In this document: in pieces, positions 16,540 to 23,954 of the stretch
Position numbering within the stretch: position 1 is the stretch's first letter
How the letters are laid out: the number at the start of each line of letters is the position of its first letter
Assembly: GCA_046566145.1 (NCBI GenBank)
Contig: JBKHXF010000022.1
Location: 1 to 64,000, forward strand
Length of the DNA stretch: 64,000 nucleotides
Direction of reading: 5' to 3'
Source of the DNA: JBKHXF01 sp046566145
GTDB taxonomy: Bacteria > Actinomycetota > Nitriliruptoria > Nitriliruptorales > Nitriliruptoraceae
The notes under the pieces: model-generated
What the model was told of the DNA's origin: nothing
The model's database searches: none
Seen by the model: the letters and a program-made list of their open reading frames with translations, nothing else
Program-made: the position numbers and the translations under genes

Positions 16540-18171
16540 TCAGTCGGCTCTCCGCTGCCCTCGCCGGTGCCGGCGATCAGCGAGGAACCTCCTCGCGTCC
16601 TCGAGGACGTCGAAGACCTCACCGTCGAACTCCCCGTTGTTCTTGGCGAGCAGCCTGTTCGTTTCGACGATGAGCCCATCGGGCTCGACGGCGCCGGCGC
16701 TGCACTCGCGAGCAAGGGTGTCGAGCCGCCCCAACTCGAGGGCCATCCCAGAGACGACGGGGACTACCAGCTTCTTGATCTCGCTGGGTACGAGTTCAAG
16801 GACTCCACCGCCAAAGCTGCGGCCCTCCATCTCTGCGGAGAGCATCGTCAGCGAGTTGTGGAACCCGGCAGTGAAGTCTCGGCTCGTGGTCTCCCCCGTG
16901 GTTAGCCACCCGCGGTAGATGGTGTCGGTGGTGACCGCCCCTGCCTCGTTCAGGACAACGCGGGGGTGATGATGTGAGCGCTTCGACAAGAGGAGTTCTT
17001 CCGCTCGGATGAGCGGGATGCGGAACCACGGCTTCCGGATGCGGGTCTTGTACCGCTTGTGGAGCTCGGCTTGCTCACCCTCGGCGATGTAGCGACTTGC
17101 ACCCGCATGTTCGAGAGGGTCGGGACGATCCTCTGCGAAGTCCAGCAGCCACGCCTTCTCGGCCGACTCCTGGAGAGCCGACTGGTCAGCGGGCGGGTAG
17201 ACCAAGCCTGAGGCGTGCCGGATGCGGGGAAGCAGGGGTGTCGTCCAGCGCTGGAGCTCGTACCCACGGCGTGTCTGCGAGTTGATCGAGAAGAACGCGT
17301 TCGCGCCCGTAACGGCGGCGACCTCGAAGGTCGCGACCTCATCGAGTCTCTTGACTGTGGCGACTGCCTGCGCGAGTGCGTATGCCTCAAGCTGCGACGG
17401 CGTCAGTAGGTAGCGCGTCCAAGAGTCGGAAGTCGCGCGGAGCCGGTGGCTCCATGAGCGACCAGAGTCGCCGTCCACGATGTTCAGCGTGCCTGCGTCG
17501 GCGGGATCCCGTCGTCGAACTCCGCTGAGGATGGCGACCTCCTGCAGCACTCCCGGGAAGGAACCAGGAGCGAAGAGATCAAGTGTCAGGTCGCCGGAGT
17601 TACGCACAAGCCAGGAGCGGGCGGAGCCTGCGGCGAGGCCGGTAAGGCACTCGGTGGGCAGGACGAACGCGAAAGCTCCGCCGGGCTCCAGGAGGTTGAT
17701 CGCACCGAGCAGCACCGGGACCCAGAGGTTCGAGACCCCTCGCGACGGGACGCCCAGCCGCTCGGCCAGCCGCCGAGCTGCCTCCTTCGCTTCGTTCGAT
17801 ACGAACTGGAAGCGTACGAACGGCGGGTTCCCCACCGCCATGGTGAACTCCGGGCGGGCGCTTTCCATCCACTGCAGGAAGTCGGCTGCGTGCACGACGC
17901 TCTGCAGTTCGCCTGCCTCGGCGGTCGCGCGGCACTTCGCTGCCTCCTCCTCCAACAGCTCAACGGCGGTGATGTCCCACCGGTGACCGCCCCCTTGTGT
18001 GGCAAGACCAGCCAGGAAGGCCCCATCTCCGGCGCTCGGCTCGAGAACCTTGACCTGTTGCGTTGGGGGCAGGTGGCCGCGTGCCCGATCCAGCGTGCGT
18101 TGGACGAGGTCAGCTGGCGTGTAGAAGCCACCCCGCAGCTTGGCCGCGCTGACTTCGTCACGCGTCTTCAT
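16540..18171 (-). CDS. Gamma-class N6-adenine DNA methyltransferase
   Basis: 543 residues. Motif I VLEPSAGDGAFL is near residue 42 and binds S-adenosylmethionine. Motif IV NPPF at about residue 117 is the catalytic motif of gamma-class (TaqI-like) N6-adenine methylases. GAFAFVLPTE is motif VI-like. The C-terminal half would be the target-recognition domain. It lies 123 nt downstream of the PLD-fold nuclease gene on the same strand, so the pair reads as a restriction-modification operon with the nuclease first. Length exceeds simple type II methylases (about 420), close to Eco57I-like enzymes. Confidence 0.82.
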   Translation of the reverse strand: MKTRDEVSAAKLRGGFYTPADLVQRTLDRARGHLPPTQQVKVLEPSAGDGAFLAGLATQGGGHRWDITAVELLEEEAAKCRATAEAGELQSVVHAADFLQWMESARPEFTMAVGNPPFVRFQFVSNEAKEAARRLAERLGVPSRGVSNLWVPVLLGAINLLEPGGAFAFVLPTECLTGLAAGSARSWLVRNSGDLTLDLFAPGSFPGVLQEVAILSGVRRRDPADAGTLNIVDGDSGRSWSHRLRATSDSWTRYLLTPSQLEAYALAQAVATVKRLDEVATFEVAAVTGANAFFSINSQTRRGYELQRWTTPLLPRIRHASGLVYPPADQSALQESAEKAWLLDFAEDRPDPLEHAGASRYIAEGEQAELHKRYKTRIRKPWFRIPLIRAEELLLSKRSHHHPRVVLNEAGAVTTDTIYRGWLTTGETTSRDFTAGFHNSLTMLSAEMEGRSFGGGVLELVPSEIKKLVVPVVSGMALELGRLDTLARECSAGAVEPDGLIVETNRLLAKNNGEFDGEVFDVLEDARRFLADRRHRRGQRRAD

Positions 18172-18294
18172 AGGGCCTCGCCGAGTTCATCTGCCGGGGA
18201 CGGTTCGTGCACAGGCTATGTATCGGACGAGGGTGGACGGCGGACGCAATTCGTCCTGAGGCGCTGTGGACGAAGCCTCCGGTTCCGCTCGCCG

Positions 18295-19533
18295 CTAAGG
18301 AATCGCTGCCGGGGTGGGGACAGCCTGGGTGATGCTGAGGCGGTAGGTGCCGGCCGATGTGAGTTCGAGCGTGACCACCTTGCCTGTGTAGTTGGTCGCG
18401 TCCAGGATCGCGCTCATCTGCGGGCCCCAGTGGAGGATGGTCGGGACGTTGTTCTGACCAGCGATTCGGTGCAGCCCATGATCAACCACCATGGGGATCG
18501 TCCCGTGGGAAGTCCCCATGACGGTGACTTCGAAGTCCACGGTTGCCTGTTCGATCGGGTTGTTCCGTGAGTCCCTTGTCGACTGCCAGACAGCTCCTCC
18601 AAACAACTCGCTTCGGAACCACGTGTTGCGGTCGATGTCATGCCCGGCAGTCCCAAGGCGTAGTGCCCCAGTGGGGTTCGTGCGAGGGTTGGAGGGCTGG
18701 CGAGCGTCACTTGCTGAGAGCTGCTTCGACCAGCGCTTGACCGGCGACGGGCTGGTCGCTCCCTGCGTCTGAGCGCCACCTCCGGTGCCCTGCGGCCCGC
18801 CCGAGGGGGGCGTCTGTGTACCGCCACCTCGAGACTGGGACGTTCGACCTGTCCGGCCGCCTGCGCCCCGCGATGGTGCCGGGTCTCGGCGACGGCGCTC
18901 TCGGGACTCCCCGAAGACGGTTTCAGTCCCGCCCTCGGGAGGGGTCCCCTGACGGTCAGTGTCGCCCCGGTTGCCGCGAGCGTCCTCATCGGAGAGTCGG
19001 ACTCGACTGGCCTCAAGTTGGCGCAGGAGGGCTGGGGTGAAGGGCTTGCAGACATCGTGATCAGCGATGAGCCGTGCGATGTAACCCTCAACGCGGTCCA
19101 CAAGCGCAACGTCCTCGGTGCGCGTCAGATCGAAGTCGAGCCGCACCGCCGCTTCGTGGTTGCTGTAGAGCCCGCCAGCCGTCAGGTTGTTTGACCCGAT
19201 GAAGAGCGACGCCTTCTCAGCTCCACTGGCCAAGTAGATCTTCGGGTGGAACGTGCCCCCACGTGGCTCGTGGAAGATCCACATCTCGTCGAACAGCTCT
19301 TCGGCGAGCAGCAGCCCCTGGCGGGTGGCACCGCCTTCGTCCACTCCAAGGATGATGCGCTTCGTGCCGTGGAAGGCTTCGAGGTGGGGTCGGATGCGAG
19401 CGAGGCCCGACCGCTTGGCCCAAGCGACCACCGCGGTGAAGGTGTCGAAGTCGTCGCGGCCGAGAACGTCCGAGGTGTAGTCGAAGAGGTTGGGCTCGTC
19501 TGCGTAGGGCTGGCCGATGAACTCGATCTCCAT
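18295..19533 (-). CDS. Phospholipase-D-fold restriction endonuclease (NgoFVII/BfiI-like)
   Basis: 412 residues. A single HKD-type motif, FHPKIYLASG...GSNNLTAGGL (about residues 97-125), identifies the PLD nuclease fold; such enzymes dimerise to build one active site. Residues about 205-270 are a low-complexity Gly/Arg/Gln linker. The C-terminal about 140 residues (NTWFRSELFGGAVWQ onward, beta-rich) probably bind DNA. It is encoded upstream of the adenine methylase. Similarity to NgoFVII-type enzymes is by motif and layout; the recognition site is unknown. Confidence 0.72.
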   Translation of the reverse strand: MEIEFIGQPYADEPNLFDYTSDVLGRDDFDTFTAVVAWAKRSGLARIRPHLEAFHGTKRIILGVDEGGATRQGLLLAEELFDEMWIFHEPRGGTFHPKIYLASGAEKASLFIGSNNLTAGGLYSNHEAAVRLDFDLTRTEDVALVDRVEGYIARLIADHDVCKPFTPALLRQLEASRVRLSDEDARGNRGDTDRQGTPPEGGTETVFGESRERRRRDPAPSRGAGGRTGRTSQSRGGGTQTPPSGGPQGTGGGAQTQGATSPSPVKRWSKQLSASDARQPSNPRTNPTGALRLGTAGHDIDRNTWFRSELFGGAVWQSTRDSRNNPIEQATVDFEVTVMGTSHGTIPMVVDHGLHRIAGQNNVPTILHWGPQMSAILDATNYTGKVVTLELTSAGTYRLSITQAVPTPAAIP

Positions 19534-19556
19534 CGGCTCCCCTGCCGAGTAGCTGC

Positions 19557-19587
19557 GGCCGAGGGCACCTTGTAGGTGCCCTCGGCC
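19557..19587. promoter_or_regulatory. 14-bp perfect stem-loop upstream of the nuclease gene
   Basis: GGCCGAGGGCACCT (19557-19570), loop TGT, then AGGTGCCCTCGGCC (19574-19587). On the plus strand four T follow at 19595-19598. It lies 24 nt before the nuclease start in the 5' leader. It may act as an attenuator or RNA-protein site, or end transcription coming from the tRNA side. Confidence 0.55.
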
Positions 19588-19615
19588 ACACGCTCTTTTC
19601 GCTACTACCTACGGG

Positions 19616-19627
19616 GCCTTTTCGCGA
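19616..19627. repeat. Right 12-bp direct repeat flanking the island (candidate attachment site)
   Basis: GCCTTTTCGCGA, identical to 14008-14019, lies 11 nt beyond the 3' end of the tRNA-Gly gene (which ends at 19639 on the minus strand). Integration next to tRNA 3' ends is common for genomic islands. A related CTTTTCGC is also found at 19594-19601. Confidence 0.5.
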
Positions 19628-19638
19628 AGACCCCCGAG

Positions 19639-19709
19639 AGCGGGTGAGGGGAATCGAACCCCCGTCACTAGCTTGGGAAGCTAGGGCTCTACCATTGAGC
19701 TACACCCGC
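19639..19709 (-). tRNA. tRNA-Gly (anticodon CCC)
   Basis: 71 nt read on the minus strand. The acceptor stem GCGGGTG (from 19709) pairs with CACCCGC (ending 19640). The D-arm region is GCTCAATGGTAGAGC. The anticodon arm CTAGC-TTCCCAA-GCTAG gives anticodon CCC (codon GGG), and the T-arm carries GGTTCGATTCC. CCA is not encoded. This gene marks the right border of the lower-GC island. Confidence 0.93.
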
Positions 19710-20047
19710 GAGGGCGCGGAGCGTACGCGAGCGCCCGTCAGGCGTGCAACGCCGGCGGCGCGCCCGCACGGAAGGGGCGTGGGACCGCGGGGGCACCTCG
19801 CGGAGCGCGGTGGGTGCGCTCACGCAGAGTGCACGCGCGTGCGCGTGCGGTTCGCGCACCGAGGGTGGACGCGCGAACACGCTGTGTGGCACGGTGCCGG
19901 GACCTGCGGTGGACACCCGTGCACCGCGAGGGACGGCAGAGAGCCTGGCGCGGCCGCACGGTCGCCCGGCGGGCATCGCCCGCCACCGCGCCAGGGGAGC
20001 CCAGTGGCGAGACCGGCCCGGCCCGAGAAGCCCGGACCGGAGCTCAC
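19710..20047. other. Non-coding stretch with nested stems (possible structured leader)
   Basis: This covers the promoter side of tRNA-Gly and the leader of the small gene at 20048. At 19944-19953 CCTGGCGCGG pairs perfectly with CCGCGCCAGG at 19986-19995; inside, GGCGGGC (19968-19974) pairs with GCCCGCC (19978-19984) around a 3-nt loop. A near-palindrome with CCGG boxes follows at about 20013-20040. I cannot match it to a known riboswitch class. Confidence 0.45.
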
Positions 20048-20245
20048 ATGACCACCGCCCTCCCGCAGCGGATCGCCGCCGTCGTCCTCCTCGCGGCGCT
20101 GCTCGTGCTCGCCGCCCTCGGCGTGGCCTCCGCGTCCGCCTCCGACGGCGCCGCCACCGCCTCCGATGACGAGGTCGAGATCGGCACGGCCGTCTACTAC
20201 GAGAAGGCCGAGGACGGCACCGTCACCATGGTCGTCCGCGACTGA
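20048..20245 (+). CDS. Small exported or membrane-anchored protein, 65 aa
   Basis: ATG 20048. MTTALPQRIAAVVLLAALLVLAALGVASASA is a signal peptide or anchor; the remaining about 30 residues are acidic (DDEVEIGTAVYYEKAEDGTVTMVVRD). A terminator hairpin follows directly. No family recognised. The long structured 5' region suggests post-transcriptional control. Confidence 0.6.
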   Translation: MTTALPQRIAAVVLLAALLVLAALGVASASASDGAATASDDEVEIGTAVYYEKAEDGTVTMVVRD

Positions 20246-20253
20246 CGTCGCGC

Positions 20254-20276
20254 CGGCGGTCCGCTCCCGACCGCCG
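20254..20276 (+). terminator. 8-bp hairpin terminator
   Basis: CGGCGGTC (20254-20261), 7-nt loop, GACCGCCG (20269-20276), starting 9 nt after the stop codon of the 65-residue protein. No T-run. Confidence 0.6.
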
Positions 20277-20330
20277 CCGAGCACCCGCTAGCGTCGGGGC
20301 ACTGACCGCCCACGCGACCCGGGGACGCCG

Positions 20331-20900
20331 GTGATCCTGTCCGACCGCTCCATCCGTGCGGCCCTCGACGAGGGCCGCATCGTCATCGACCCCCTCGCCG
20401 ACGACGCGATCCAGCCGTCGTCGGTGGACGTCCGCATCGACCGCGGCTTCCGGGTGTTCGCGAACCACCGGTACCCGTTCATCGACGTGCGCGAGGAGCA
20501 GCCCGACCTCACGGAGCTGATCGAGGTCGTCGACGACGAGCCGTTCATCCTCCACCCGGGCGAGTTCGTGCTCGGCGCGACCCTCGAGCGGATCGCCCTG
20601 CCCGACGACATCGTCTCGCGGCTGGAGGGCAAGTCGAGCCTCGGGCGGCTCGGGCTGCTGATCCACTCGACCGCGGGCTTCATCGACGCCGGGTTCGACG
20701 GGCACGTGACGCTGGAGCTCTCCAACGTCGCGACGCTGCCGATCGCGATCTACCCGGGGATGAAGGTCGGGCAGTTCGCGTTCTTCCAGCTCGACCAGCC
20801 CGCCGAGCACCCGTACGGCTCGGACGTGACCGGCTCGAAGTACCAGGGACAGCGCGGCCCGACCGCGAGCCGCTACCACCTCAACTTCCGGCCGCGCTGA
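20331..20900 (+). CDS. dcd: Bifunctional dCTP deaminase/dUTPase
   Basis: 189 residues from GTG 20331. The sequence closely follows the mycobacterial bifunctional enzyme: QPSSVDVRIDRGFRVF, HPGEFVLGATLE, RLEGKSSLGRLGL, HSTAGFIDAGFDGHVTLELSN (catalytic Glu in TLEL) and GSKYQGQRGPTASR (substrate loop). HSTAGFID in place of the HATA of monofunctional enzymes favours the form that turns dCTP into dUMP directly, supplying thymidylate synthesis while avoiding free dUTP. A TAGCGT box at 20289 is the likely -10. Its last 20 nt overlap the end of the convergent exporter gene. Confidence 0.95.
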   Translation: MILSDRSIRAALDEGRIVIDPLADDAIQPSSVDVRIDRGFRVFANHRYPFIDVREEQPDLTELIEVVDDEPFILHPGEFVLGATLERIALPDDIVSRLEGKSSLGRLGLLIHSTAGFIDAGFDGHVTLELSNVATLPIAIYPGMKVGQFAFFQLDQPAEHPYGSDVTGSKYQGQRGPTASRYHLNFRPR

Positions 20901-21876
20901 GGCGCGGACCGACCCGCCGCCAGCGGCGCGGACCGGTGCGGCCGACGCCGGCGGCCGCACCCCCGCGCCGGGAGGCCGTCACCCACACGCCCCACGCCGC
21001 GCCGGTGAGCAGCAGCACCTGGCCGACGAGCGCCGCGCCGGTGGGCGCGTGCCCGGTCCAGACCGCGGCGTAGGTCAGGGCGAACAGCGGCTCGAGCACG
21101 ATGAGCTGCCCCGCGGTCGCGGGCGACAGCCGCGACGACGCGACGTTCCAGCCGAGCGAGCCGATCAGCGCCGGCCCGAGCCCGAGCGCCGCGAGCAGCA
21201 GCACGGTGCGGGACTCGGTGACGCTGGATCCGCCGCCGGCGCCGGCGAGCGCGAACGCCACCAGCGGCAGCGACACGACGCCGGTGGCGACGCCCACGAC
21301 GCTGGTCCACACCTGCGGCTTCAGGTCGCGCCGCTCGGCGAGCAGGCGGGCGTTGTCGAGCCCGTACCAGATCCACGACAGCATGGCGACGAGCGTCAGG
21401 GCGAGCCCGCCGAGCGCCCGGCCCCAGCCGATGCCGTGCAGGCCGGTCGCGCCGGCGGCCTCCGCGAGGACGACGCCGGTCACGATGACGGCGCCGGGGC
21501 CGACGAGCCGCCGGCGCTCCGCGGCGTCCCGGGACCCGAGCGCCGAGTACAGCACCGGGCCGGCGCCCATCACCACGACGGTCAGGGTCGGGCCGGCGAC
21601 CTTCACCGACAGCGTCAGCAGCAGGAAGTAGCCGACGAAGCCGGTGACGGCGTAGGTGAACGCCTTGCCCCACGGCACCCGGTCGAACCGCACGCCGAGG
21701 CGCCACGCCAGCACCAGCGACGCGAGCCCGAAGGCCAGGTAGCGGCCGCCGGCGACCGCGGTGGCCGGCACGCCGGGCAGCAGCAGCGGCGCGAAGTACA
21801 CCGTCGCCCACAGGCCGGTGGTCAGGATCATCGCGGTCGTGCCGACCGCCAGGTCTCGTCTCGTCATGCGGGGCAT
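20881..21876 (-). CDS. EamA/DMT-family transporter
   Basis: 331 residues with about 10 transmembrane helices, built from two EamA repeats. The first begins AVGTTAMILTTGLWATVYFAPLLL and the second begins after GWGRALGGLALTLVAML. GAGPVLYSALGSRD and LEPLFALTYAAVWTGHAPTGAALVGQVLLLTGAAW are the characteristic helix-4/9 and final-helix patterns of drug/metabolite exporters. The C-terminal 30 residues are Arg/Gly-rich and cytoplasmic. Substrate unknown. Convergent overlap of 20 nt with dcd. Confidence 0.85.
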   Translation of the reverse strand: MPRMTRRDLAVGTTAMILTTGLWATVYFAPLLLPGVPATAVAGGRYLAFGLASLVLAWRLGVRFDRVPWGKAFTYAVTGFVGYFLLLTLSVKVAGPTLTVVVMGAGPVLYSALGSRDAAERRRLVGPGAVIVTGVVLAEAAGATGLHGIGWGRALGGLALTLVAMLSWIWYGLDNARLLAERRDLKPQVWTSVVGVATGVVSLPLVAFALAGAGGGSSVTESRTVLLLAALGLGPALIGSLGWNVASSRLSPATAGQLIVLEPLFALTYAAVWTGHAPTGAALVGQVLLLTGAAWGVWVTASRRGGAAAGVGRTGPRRWRRVGPRLSAAGS

Positions 21877-22043
21877 GGTGCACCCCTCGGCGGGGCATGC
21901 GATGGCGTGGTGACCTGCGTTCTCGCCTGTCCACGCAACGATGTGGCGACTTCCCGGGGGTTCGAGGCATGACCGTTCGGCCGGTAGGAGCGCGGGCGGA
22001 CGAGGTCGAAGCCACCCGGACCCCGGACACCCAGGAGACGACC

Positions 22044-23270
22044 GTGCCCTCCCGTTCCCGGTCCACCGTGGCCACCACCCTGCTCGCCGCCGCGCTCGCG
22101 GCGACCGGCCTCGCGGCCGCCCCGCCGAGCGCGGGCACGACGGCCCTGTCGGCGCCGAACGACCCGCTCCTCTCGTCGCAGTACGGCCCGCAGCAGGTGC
22201 GCGCCGACCGTGTCTGGTCGCAGGTCACCGGCGCCGGCGCGGTCATCGCGATCGTCGACTCCGGCGTCGACCTCGACCACGAGGACCTCGCGGCCAACGT
22301 CGTGACCGGCAACACCTTCCTCGACTGCGGCTCGCGCGGGTGCGGCAACGGTGACTGGGAGTCGGTGGAGGGCGAGGGCGACCCCCACGGCACCCACGTC
22401 GCCGGCATCGCCGCCGCCGTCGGCGGCAACGGCCGCGGCATCGTCGGCGTCGCTCCCGACGCGACCATCCTGCCCGTCAAGGCGCTCGGCGCCGACGGGT
22501 CCGGCTCGTTCACCGACATCGCCCACGGGATCCGCTGGTCGGCCGACCGCGGCGCCGACGTCATCAACCTGAGCCTCGGCGCGCTCCCGGGCGTGCAGGC
22601 GCTCACCTTCACCGGGCTGCTGTCGGACGTCACCGACGCCATCGCGTACGCGCGCGCCAAGGGCGCCGTGGTGGTCGCCGCGAGCGGCAACGAGGCCAGC
22701 CCGCTGTGCTCGACGCCGGGGTTCGACGCCGGCGCGATCTGCGTGACCGCGACCGACCGGTTCGAGGCCCGCGCCTGGTACTCCAACGCGCCGGTCAAGC
22801 CGGACCTGCTGTCGGTCGCCGCCCCCGGCGGCGCCGGGATCGGGTTCCTGTGCGGCACGGACATCGTCTCCACCGTCCCCGCCGGGACGGGGTCCTCGGC
22901 CTGCGGCTACCCGACCTCGCGGGCGTACGACGAGTACGCGGGGACGTCGATGGCCACCCCGCACGTGGCCGGGGTGGCGGCCCTGCTCGCCTCGCTCGGG
23001 TGCACCGGCACCCAGGTCGAGCAGGTGCTGACCTCGACCGCACGGACGCCCGGCCCCGTCGCGGTGCGCGGCGTCTGGGACCCCGGCTACGGGTACGGCA
23101 TCGTGGACGCCCAGGCCGCCGTCTCGGCTGCGACCGCCGGCGCCTGCACCACCGCCGGCGGCGGTGGCAGCGACACCGGCGGCGGCACCGGCGGCGGCAC
23201 CGGCAGCGGCTCGGACAAGCCCGGCAAGGGCGGCGGCAACGGCGGCGGCAACGGCAAGAAGGGCGGCTGA
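22044..23270 (+). CDS. Secreted subtilisin-like serine protease (S8)
   Basis: 408 residues from GTG 22044 with CAGGAG upstream. A signal peptide (about 1-33) precedes a short linker. The catalytic triad is AIVDSGVDLDH (Asp, about residue 73), HGTHVAGIAAA (His) and GTSMATPHVAG (Ser); VVAASGNE supplies the oxyanion Asn. Six or more cysteines in the domain may form disulfides. The C-terminus is a low-complexity Gly/Lys tail (GGGTGGGTGSGS, GKGGGNGGG), possibly wall-associating. No propeptide domain is evident, which is unusual. Confidence 0.93.
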   Translation: MPSRSRSTVATTLLAAALAATGLAAAPPSAGTTALSAPNDPLLSSQYGPQQVRADRVWSQVTGAGAVIAIVDSGVDLDHEDLAANVVTGNTFLDCGSRGCGNGDWESVEGEGDPHGTHVAGIAAAVGGNGRGIVGVAPDATILPVKALGADGSGSFTDIAHGIRWSADRGADVINLSLGALPGVQALTFTGLLSDVTDAIAYARAKGAVVVAASGNEASPLCSTPGFDAGAICVTATDRFEARAWYSNAPVKPDLLSVAAPGGAGIGFLCGTDIVSTVPAGTGSSACGYPTSRAYDEYAGTSMATPHVAGVAALLASLGCTGTQVEQVLTSTARTPGPVAVRGVWDPGYGYGIVDAQAAVSAATAGACTTAGGGGSDTGGGTGGGTGSGSDKPGKGGGNGGGNGKKGG

Positions 23271-23365
23271 ACCGGCCAGCCACGCACGGTCCTGCCACGG
23301 GTCGTGGATACGGTGGCACCACCTGCCGTGAGCCGTCCGAGCTCCGGCAGGGGAGGCAGGCCACC

Positions 23366-23860
23366 GTGTCCACGACCCCGGTTCCCGACGTCGAGCTCGA
23401 CGAGATCGACCGGCGCATCGTCGCCGCGCTGGCGGAGGACGGCCGGCTCACCAACGTCGAGCTCGCCGACCGCGTCGGGCTGTCGCCGTCGCCGTGCCTG
23501 CGCCGCGTCCGCCGGCTCGAGGAGGCCGGCGTGATCCTCGGCTACCGAGCGCTGGTCCACCCCGGCGTGGTGGGTCGTGGGCTGACCGTGTTCGCGTCGC
23601 TGCGGATGCGGTTCCACGACCGTGAGCTCGCCGAGCGCCTCGAGTCGATGATCACCGGGCTCGAGGGCGTCACCGAGGTGCACCACCTCGCCGGCGACGC
23701 CGACTACCTGCTGCGGGTCGAGGTCGCCGACCTCGCCGAGTACGACCACTTCACCCGCCGGGTGATCACCCAGCTGCCCGGCATCGGGCACGTCACCAGC
23801 CACGTCGTGCTCGACACGATGCTCGACCTCGACCGCGGGGTGGGCGTCCGACCGGCGTAG
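23366..23860 (+). CDS. Lrp/AsnC-family transcriptional regulator
   Basis: 164 residues from GTG 23366 with GGGGAGG upstream. The N-terminal helix-turn-helix is LDEIDRRIVAALAEDGRLTNVELADRVGLSPSP with CLRRVRRLEEAGVILGY. The C-terminal RAM ligand-binding domain includes LEGVTEVHHLAGDADYLLRVEVADLAEYDHF. It usually senses amino acids as an octamer. Its TAG stop (23858-23860) lies inside a sequence resembling the hydrogenase-locus element, so the next gene's promoter begins in its end. Confidence 0.92.
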   Translation: MSTTPVPDVELDEIDRRIVAALAEDGRLTNVELADRVGLSPSPCLRRVRRLEEAGVILGYRALVHPGVVGRGLTVFASLRMRFHDRELAERLESMITGLEGVTEVHHLAGDADYLLRVEVADLAEYDHFTRRVITQLPGIGHVTSHVVLDTMLDLDRGVGVRPA

Positions 23861-23886
23861 ATGCATATGACACTTACTGGCTAGTG
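23857..23886 (+). promoter_or_regulatory. Variant of the hydrogenase-locus element, upstream of the first ABC operon
   Basis: GTAGATG (23857-23863)-N10-TTACTG (23874-23879), overlapping GCATATG (23863-23869)-N11-CTAGTG (23881-23886). Both are imperfect versions of CTA[GT][AC]TG-N10-[CG]TAG found at five other sites. It lies 68 nt before the lipoprotein start and runs through the stop codon of the Lrp-like gene. Confidence 0.4.
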
Positions 23887-23954
23887 CGCACTGTGCGTAT
23901 GGTCCCCACCTTCGGGGCGCCTTCGGCGTCGCGAACCACTCGGGAGGTGGGAAC

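Noticed and set aside
14008..19627. Complete prophage or integrative element
   Set aside because: No integrase, structural or conjugation genes; only a transposase relic and defence-like genes remain.
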